Source: Novosphingobium sp. UBA1948 (GTDB lineage Bacteria > Pseudomonadota > Alphaproteobacteria > Sphingomonadales > Sphingomonadaceae). From it: a DNA stretch of 18,962 bases. A program made the translations under genes and the position numbers. The DNA is taken from assembly GCA_002336765.1 (NCBI GenBank), contig DDES01000061.1, positions 658 through 19,619 on the forward strand, read 5' to 3'. The notes below the pieces were generated by a model. That model did no database searches. It was not told the origin of the DNA and worked only from the letters and a program-made list of their open reading frames with translations. Within the stretch, counting starts at the first letter, position 1; each line of letters starts with the position of its first letter. Shown in pieces: positions 15,008-18,962 of the stretch.

Positions 15008-15496
15008 ATGTCGAGCTTGAACCGATTTGGGCGAATCGCGGCTGGCCTGTTGGCGCTGGCCAGCATGGAGCAGGTGGCAATCGCGCATGGCAAAACGGCC
15101 CGTAAGGCACCGGTTGCCAAGCCCTACTACACGTTCCAGCGCGTGGTTTACCAGAACAACGGCGGCTGGCCGGATGACAAGGCCTATTTCAACCGCCTGT
15201 TGCGCAATATCGGCGCCCATATTGCCGCCACCGATGGCAAGGTGGAGATCCGCGTTGTCAATTTCGCTTCGGGCATCAATCTGTTTCTGATCGCCAAGCA
15301 GGATGCCGAGCTTGCCAAGGTGGTGGATGATCTGCGCGCCAAGGGCGTACGCTTCTTGATTTGCAAGAACACCATCGAGCGCATGAAACTGGCTCCGACC
15401 GATCTTTACGGCGTTCAGGACGCGGATATCGTGCCCAGTGGCGTAGCCGAGATCGCGCGGCTGCAGGGCATGGGCTATGTCTATCTCCATCCCTGA
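15008..15496 (+). CDS. Exported DsrE-family protein
   Basis: A 162-residue protein. A signal peptide (MSSLNRFGRIAAGLLALASM, cleavage near residues 26-28) is followed by a DsrE/TusD-like domain from about residue 40: YTFQRVVYQNNGG, then VEIRVVNFASGINLF, DLRAKGVRFLICKNTIE and VPSGVAEIARLQGMGYVYL. Cys119 is at the position where DsrE-type sulfur carriers hold a persulfide. It probably binds or relays sulfane sulfur in the periplasm, next to the TsdA-type enzyme; this function is inferred from family and location. I start at ATG 15008 because GAAGG lies 7 bases upstream and the signal peptide begins there; the frame is open far upstream but is antisense to tsdA. It is followed after 12 bases by the membrane methyltransferase gene, so the two likely form one operon. 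Confidence 0.85.
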   Translation: MSSLNRFGRIAAGLLALASMEQVAIAHGKTARKAPVAKPYYTFQRVVYQNNGGWPDDKAYFNRLLRNIGAHIAATDGKVEIRVVNFASGINLFLIAKQDAELAKVVDDLRAKGVRFLICKNTIERMKLAPTDLYGVQDADIVPSGVAEIARLQGMGYVYLHP

Positions 15497-15508
15497 AGTG
15501 CCGCTGCC

Positions 15509-16090
15509 ATGACCCTTGGCGACCATCTCCTCTATGGCGGGGCATGGCTGGCCTTTGCCCTATGCCACAGTCTGACGGCTGGGGCGGGGCCCCAACGCGG
15601 GTTGGGCCGCCTGTTCGGGCGGGGGCATCGGCTTGGCTACAATGCGCTGGCCACCGTGCAGATCGCGCTGGTGCTGGGCGTGGGCGCGTGGGTGGCGCAG
15701 GGCGACAGGCCTTATGCCATGCCGTTGGTGCTGACGGGTCTGCGGTGGGCGATGATTGCCTTCGGGTTTGCGCTGGGGGTGCTTGGCCTGCGGGCCTATC
15801 GTCTGGGGCCGTTTGCCGGTTGGGCGCAATTGCGCGGTGAGGAAGATGCCGCGCAGCCTCTGGTGGTGGACGGCCTGCATCGCCATATGCGCCACCCGCT
15901 CTATTCCGCCGCCTTGCTGCTGCTGTGGGGCAGGGTTGATAGTGAGCTGGCTCTGGCCACCGCGGTCTGGGGCAGCCTCTATCTTGCCATAGGCAGCCAC
16001 TATGAGGAACGTTGCCTGTTGACGCGATATGGCGAAGCCTATCGCCGTTATCGCGCGATCACACCACGCTTTTTTCCGCGGCTCATCTAG
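15509..16090 (+). CDS. NnrU/isoprenylcysteine-methyltransferase-like membrane protein
   Basis: A 193-residue protein with four to five membrane segments (about 8-24, 47-63, 70-95, 131-142 and 147-163). The C-terminal half has the SAM-binding signature of membrane methyltransferases of the ICMT/PEMT superfamily: GLHRHMRHPLYSA (RHPLY at 128-132), then YEERCLLTRYGEAYRRY and a PRFFP tail. NnrU and the methanethiol methyltransferase MddA belong to the same broad superfamily. With a DsrE-like gene 12 bases upstream, methylation of a small thiol is conceivable, but substrate cannot be told from sequence. The ribosome site is weak (GAAGTG), so translation may be coupled. Its TAG overlaps the stop of the convergent methyltransferase pseudogene by four bases. 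Confidence 0.7.
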   Translation: MTLGDHLLYGGAWLAFALCHSLTAGAGPQRGLGRLFGRGHRLGYNALATVQIALVLGVGAWVAQGDRPYAMPLVLTGLRWAMIAFGFALGVLGLRAYRLGPFAGWAQLRGEEDAAQPLVVDGLHRHMRHPLYSAALLLLWGRVDSELALATAVWGSLYLAIGSHYEERCLLTRYGEAYRRYRAITPRFFPRLI

Positions 16091-16681
16091 GCCGGTTTGC
16101 GAGCCACCAGATCGATGAGTGCCGACTGGCCGCTATGCCCACAGCCTTCCTCGATGATGCTGTCATGGGCAAGGAGGTGCTCGATGTCCCAACCGGCGAA
16201 GGCATCGCGCAGCATGTTCTCGGTATAGAGATTGTTGGGCATGCTGGGGCCACCGGTGCCATAGGCGATCTGTTCGGGCCGATAGCCTTGCAGCAGGATC
16301 AGGCCACCGGGGCGCGTCGCGCGCTGCATTCCAGCAAAGATACGGGCGCGTAAGGCAGGGTCGGCAAACTGGATAAAGATGGCCGCCACGGCGTCAAATC
16401 GTTCCTCGGGCCAGTCCTATGCGGCAAGATCGGCCTGTTGCAGGTCAAGCGAAACGCCCTGTTCCTGCGCCAGTTTGCGTGCCTTGGCCAAACCGGCCTC
16501 GGCGATGTCGATGCTGGTGACATGGTGACCTTGGGCGGCCAGCCACACACCATTGCGCCCCTCGCCATCGGCTACGCACAGCACCGTGGCCTGTGCGGGC
16601 AGACAGTTGGCCCGTTGCGTCAGGAATACGTTGGGCGCCGTGCCGAACACATGCTCTTCCCCAGCAAAGCGGGCGTTTCAT
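16087..16681 (-). pseudogene. Class I SAM-dependent methyltransferase (TehB-like), interrupted by amber codon
   Basis: The frame reads NARFAGEEHVFGTAPNVFL, then VLCVADGEGRNGVWLAAQGH (SAM motif I) and VTSIDIAEAGL, to ADLAA. There a TAG (16419-16417) stops it. The same frame then continues without a break as DWPEERFDAVAAIFIQFA, then RPGGLILLQGYRPEQ, to a normal C-terminus. One base change would restore a ~195-residue protein. At the 5' end, ATG 16681 is one base out of frame with the conserved NARFAGEE; removing one A from an AAA run would join them, so a second lesion is likely. The only in-frame start left is GTG 16650. It follows trxC by 16 bases and was probably the last gene of the persulfide operon. 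Sequencing error or readthrough cannot be excluded. Confidence 0.75.
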
Positions 16682-16697
16682 TGGCTTGCGTGATCGA

Positions 16698-17120
16698 TCA
16701 TCCTTTGGCCCATTCCACAATGCGGCGCGCATCCATCGCGCCGGAAATCCGTTTCACTTCGCGCCCGCCTGACAGCACCATCAGCGTCGGGATCGACTGG
16801 ATGCGGTGCGCAGCGCCCAAGGCTTGCTCGGCTTCGGTATCGACCTTGAGCAACCGCATATAAGGCTCCAGCATCCCTGCGGCTTGCTCGAACGCCGGGG
16901 CCATCATGCGGCACGGGCCGCACCACGGCGCCCAGAAATCAACCAGCACGGGCAATGTTCCCTTGCCCACATGCGCGCTAAAACTGACAGCATTGACCGG
17001 CAGGGGATGGCGCGTGAACAGCGCCGCATGGCACTTGCCGCAATTGGGCCCATCGCCCAGCCTTTCGCGCGCCACGCGGTTGGCACCGCCGCAATGCGGG
17101 CAAATCACGATCTCGCTCAT
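16698..17120 (-). CDS. trxC: Thioredoxin TrxC (thioredoxin 2, zinc-ribbon type)
   Basis: A 140-residue TrxC. An N-terminal zinc ribbon has two Cys pairs (CPHC at 7-10 and CGKC at 27-30). The thioredoxin fold carries the active site WCGPC (66-70) and the cis-proline loop SIPTLMV (Pro111). It has no signal peptide, so it acts in the cytoplasm as a disulfide or persulfide reductase. Its ATG overlaps the stop of the TauE/SafE gene as ATGA, implying coupled translation. A longer open frame upstream lies within that gene and is rejected. In this operon its likely job is to reduce protein or low-molecular-weight persulfides and repair thiol damage during sulfide stress; this is inferred from neighbours. 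Confidence 0.92.
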   Translation of the reverse strand: MSEIVICPHCGGANRVARERLGDGPNCGKCHAALFTRHPLPVNAVSFSAHVGKGTLPVLVDFWAPWCGPCRMMAPAFEQAAGMLEPYMRLLKVDTEAEQALGAAHRIQSIPTLMVLSGGREVKRISGAMDARRIVEWAKG

Positions 17121-17914
17121 GCCTGTCCTCCCGATAGCGCGGTCCAACTGCGCCACAACATGTAGAGCGCAACCACCACAATACCAGAGGCGAAGATGGT
17201 GTTGAGCCTGCCCTTGGCCGCCGACAGCCGCCGCGATGCCCAGGTTCCCAGCATGGTGCCGCCGATGCCGCCCAGAATGAACGTGCCTGCCAGCTCCCAA
17301 TCCAGCATGCCCGACAACGCATAATTGGTGGCGGTGGTCACCCCGAATGCGGTGACGGCGATCAGCGAGGTGCCGATCGCGCGATAGATCGGCATAGAAG
17401 TAGCCGCCACCAGCGCAGGCACGATCAGGAACCCCCCGCCAATCCCGAAAAATCCCGACAAGGCCCCTGTACCCAGCCCGAAACCCAGTACACGCGGCAA
17501 ATTATCGCGGTGGCATGTCACGCCTTCCACGCCATCCTCGCCGCGCCCGCGAAACATCGCGCCCGCCACCACCAGCATCAGCACGGCAAACAGCGCCAGC
17601 AACCGATGGCCATCCACGATCTTGCCAAGACTGGAGCCGCCAAGCGCGCCGATCACACCGGCCGAGGCAAAGGCCGCGCCGCAGCGCCAGTTGACATTGC
17701 CGGATCGCGCATGGCCCATCAGTCCGGCAAAGGCATTGGCGGCGACCGCCAGCGCGCTCGTGCCGATGGCAAGGTGTGGCTGTCTTACTCCTACCACATA
17801 AACCATCAGCGGCACGGCCATCACCGATCCGCCGCCGCCCACCAGCCCCAGCGTGAAGCCAACCAGCACGCCGCTGCCGACCGACAGGGCGGCATGAAGC
17901 AGGTCCATGCTCAC
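17117..17914 (-). CDS. TauE/SafE-family sulfite exporter
   Basis: A 265-residue inner-membrane protein with about eight membrane segments in two homologous halves. Each half starts with the family's glycine-rich motif: VGFTLGLVGGGGSVMAVPLM near residues 18-37 and TGALSGFFGIGGGFLIVPAL near 148-167. The family exports sulfite and organosulfonates. Directly downstream of a persulfide dioxygenase, which makes sulfite, the export role is well supported. The start is GTG 17914, which overlaps the upstream stop as GTGA; an ATG two codons later (17908) is nearly equivalent. No strong ribosome site is seen, consistent with coupling. It overlaps trxC by four bases. Confidence 0.88.
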   Translation of the reverse strand: MSMDLLHAALSVGSGVLVGFTLGLVGGGGSVMAVPLMVYVVGVRQPHLAIGTSALAVAANAFAGLMGHARSGNVNWRCGAAFASAGVIGALGGSSLGKIVDGHRLLALFAVLMLVVAGAMFRGRGEDGVEGVTCHRDNLPRVLGFGLGTGALSGFFGIGGGFLIVPALVAATSMPIYRAIGTSLIAVTAFGVTTATNYALSGMLDWELAGTFILGGIGGTMLGTWASRRLSAAKGRLNTIFASGIVVVALYMLWRSWTALSGGQA

Positions 17915-18822
17915 AGCAGGTTCAACGGCAGCTTCAGATAGCTCACCCCGTTGTCTTCCGCCTCGGGCATCCGCCCGCCGCGCATGTTGACCTGAACCGA
18001 GGGCAGGATCAGGCGCGGCACGGCGAGCGTGGCGTCGCGCGCCTGCCGCATGGTGACAAAACCCGCCTCATCAACGCCATCATGGGCATGGATGTTCGCG
18101 GCGCGCTGGGCAGCCACGGTGGTTTCCCAGACAAAGGAATCGCGACCGGGCGCCTTATAGTCGTGGCACAGGAACAGGCGGGTCATGTCAGGCAGGCTGA
18201 GCAGGCGGCGGATCGAACGGTAGAGGACGCCCGCATCGCCGCCGGGGAAGTCACAGCGCGCTGTGCCGTAATCGGGCATGAACAGCGTGTCGCCGATGAA
18301 GGCTGCATCGCCCACCACATAGACCAGATCGGCGGGCGTATGACCTGGCATGTGCAGCGCGATGGCCGGCAGAGAGCCGATGGAGAACTGCTCGCCATCG
18401 TCGAACAGATGGTCGAACTGCGACCCGTCGCGGGCAAATTGCGGCCCTTCGTTGAACAATCGCCCGAAGGTTTCCTGAACCGTCAGGATATGGCGCCCGA
18501 TAGCGATCCGGCCGCCCAATTCGGCCTGTAGATACGGCGCCGCCGAGAGGTGATCGGCATGGGCATGGGTTTCCAGCAGCCACTCGACGGTCAGGCCCGA
18601 CGCCCGCACATGGGCGATCACCGCATCGGCATGGGTGGTGCTGGTGCGGCCTGATGCGGGGTCGAAATCCAGCACACTGTCAATGATGGCGGCCTTGGCT
18701 GTGGCCGGATCGGAAACGACATGCGTGGCCGTGAAGGTCGCTTCATCGAAAAAGGTGACGACCTGCGCGCGCGTGGCGCTGTTGATGATGGTACGGGCTT
18801 GGGCAAGGGCGAGGTCTGACAT
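17911..18822 (-). CDS. Blh/ETHE1-like persulfide dioxygenase (metallo-beta-lactamase fold)
   Basis: A 303-residue cytoplasmic enzyme. The metal-binding motif is THAHADH (His86, His88, Asp90, His91), with His161 (MPGHTPAD), Asp178 (FIGDTLF) and His220 (LFLCHDYK). The strings DYGTARCDFPGG and VQVNMRGGRMPEAEDNG are typical of Blh-type proteins known from BigR-controlled operons. The family oxidises glutathione persulfide to sulfite and glutathione using iron and oxygen. There is no fused rhodanese domain. The start is ATG 18822 with a modest GAAAGAG ribosome site. It leads an operon with a sulfite exporter, TrxC and a methyltransferase remnant, so its product sulfite can be exported at once. Its promoter is covered by an inverted repeat (see 18850-18877), indicating repression until sulfide or persulfide is present. 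Confidence 0.88.
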   Translation of the reverse strand: MSDLALAQARTIINSATRAQVVTFFDEATFTATHVVSDPATAKAAIIDSVLDFDPASGRTSTTHADAVIAHVRASGLTVEWLLETHAHADHLSAAPYLQAELGGRIAIGRHILTVQETFGRLFNEGPQFARDGSQFDHLFDDGEQFSIGSLPAIALHMPGHTPADLVYVVGDAAFIGDTLFMPDYGTARCDFPGGDAGVLYRSIRRLLSLPDMTRLFLCHDYKAPGRDSFVWETTVAAQRAANIHAHDGVDEAGFVTMRQARDATLAVPRLILPSVQVNMRGGRMPEAEDNGVSYLKLPLNLL

Positions 18823-18849
18823 GCGCGCTCTTTCTGTGTGACCACATTC

Positions 18850-18877
18850 ATTATATTACGGAATTGAAATATAACAA
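18850..18877 (-). promoter_or_regulatory. blh promoter with overlapping operator (ArsR/BigR-like position)
   Basis: On the minus strand, a -35 TTGTTA (18877-18872), 16 bases, and a consensus -10 TATAAT (18855-18850) predict a transcript starting about 20 bases before the blh ATG. An inverted repeat, TTATATTA (18851-18858), N8, AAATATAA (18867-18874), lies exactly between and over both boxes; seven bases of each arm (TTATATT/AATATAA) are perfect reverse complements. A protein bound here would exclude RNA polymerase. AT-rich repeats at this position are known for BigR/SqrR-type sulfide-responsive repressors. No such regulator is encoded in the window. Confidence 0.65.
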
Positions 18878-18907
18878 GGGCGAGCTGCTCGGGGTATTCT
18901 GCAGGCA

Positions 18908-18962
18908 TCAGCTTTCGAGCGCTGCCTTGCCTTCAAGCGGTATCGAATGCCGAAATCGGACC
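18908..18962 (-). CDS. Possible C-terminal end of a gene entering from the right edge
   Basis: On the minus strand a frame is open from the right edge and ends with HSIPLEGKAALES and a TGA at 18910-18908. Seventeen codons are too few to assign a family, and other frames are also open here. If real, it would be a gene on the same strand as blh, ending about 86 bases upstream of it. Confidence 0.2.
   Translation of the reverse strand, partial: VRFRHSIPLEGKAALES

Noticed and set aside
17121..17300. Upstream extension of the TrxC frame
   Set aside because: It lies within the TauE/SafE gene in another frame. TrxC starts with its zinc ribbon at 17120.
18846..18864. An ATTC-N8-GAAT site, which I recall as the SqrR-type pattern, near the blh promoter
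   Set aside because: ATTC and GAAT are present, but the gap is 11 bases rather than 8. The TTATATT/AATATAA repeat explains the region better.
1..18962. tRNA, rRNA, riboswitch or CRISPR array
   Set aside because: I saw no cloverleaf-type sequence, conserved rRNA segment, riboswitch core or regularly spaced repeats by reading. A covariance-model scan was not possible here.

Overview
The window is a GC-rich alphaproteobacterial segment. Its gene families, its TTG/GTG start usage and its tightly overlapping operons suggest a sphingomonad such as Novosphingobium, Sphingobium or Sphingomonas. That is an inference from gene content; there is no rRNA or other marker gene here. I see no tRNA, rRNA or CRISPR array.

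Left flank (1-1158): the 5' end of an unrecognised minus-strand ORF, a decayed IS3-family transposase (346-828) with a frameshift and an internal deletion, and about 330 bases with no convincing gene. Next comes a small membrane module: a translationally coupled minus-strand pair (DUF6326-like, then DUF4386) divergent from an AraC-type regulator that carries an N-terminal multi-pass membrane domain (2405-3391). A LysR regulator (3474-4346) is divergent from a YeiH-family putative sulfate/sulfite exporter (4422-5459). The short region between them is AT-rich and contains clear inverted-repeat operator candidates.

Centre (5473-13825, all minus strand): transcription runs from a small secreted protein of unknown function to an OmpR-type response regulator, a HAMP histidine kinase, an RND pump, a membrane-fusion adaptor and a NodT/OprM-type outer-membrane lipoprotein. 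The three efflux genes overlap each other by 8 bases. Immediately upstream, on the same strand, is a diheme cytochrome closely resembling thiosulfate dehydrogenase TsdA (13913-14911).

Right part (13913-18822) is a reduced-sulfur locus. tsdA is divergent from a two-gene unit encoding an exported DsrE-family protein and a NnrU/ICMT-like membrane methyltransferase. Converging on these is a minus-strand operon: a Blh/ETHE1-type persulfide dioxygenase (metallo-beta-lactamase fold), a TauE/SafE sulfite exporter, thioredoxin TrxC, and a SAM methyltransferase broken by an in-frame amber codon.

The most interesting signal links the two sulfur arms. The tsdA/dsrE intergenic region and the blh promoter carry matching operator-like sites: an identical left half TTATATTA, an 8-base spacer, and a related right half. 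Each overlies a promoter-like -35/N16/-10 element in the same register. This suggests one repressor, perhaps an ArsR-family persulfide sensor of the BigR/SqrR type, which is not encoded in the window. Such a repressor would control thiosulfate oxidation, periplasmic sulfur trafficking, persulfide oxidation and sulfite export together. The adjacent two-component system and RND pump may be an efflux arm of the same response, but that is only inferred from position.
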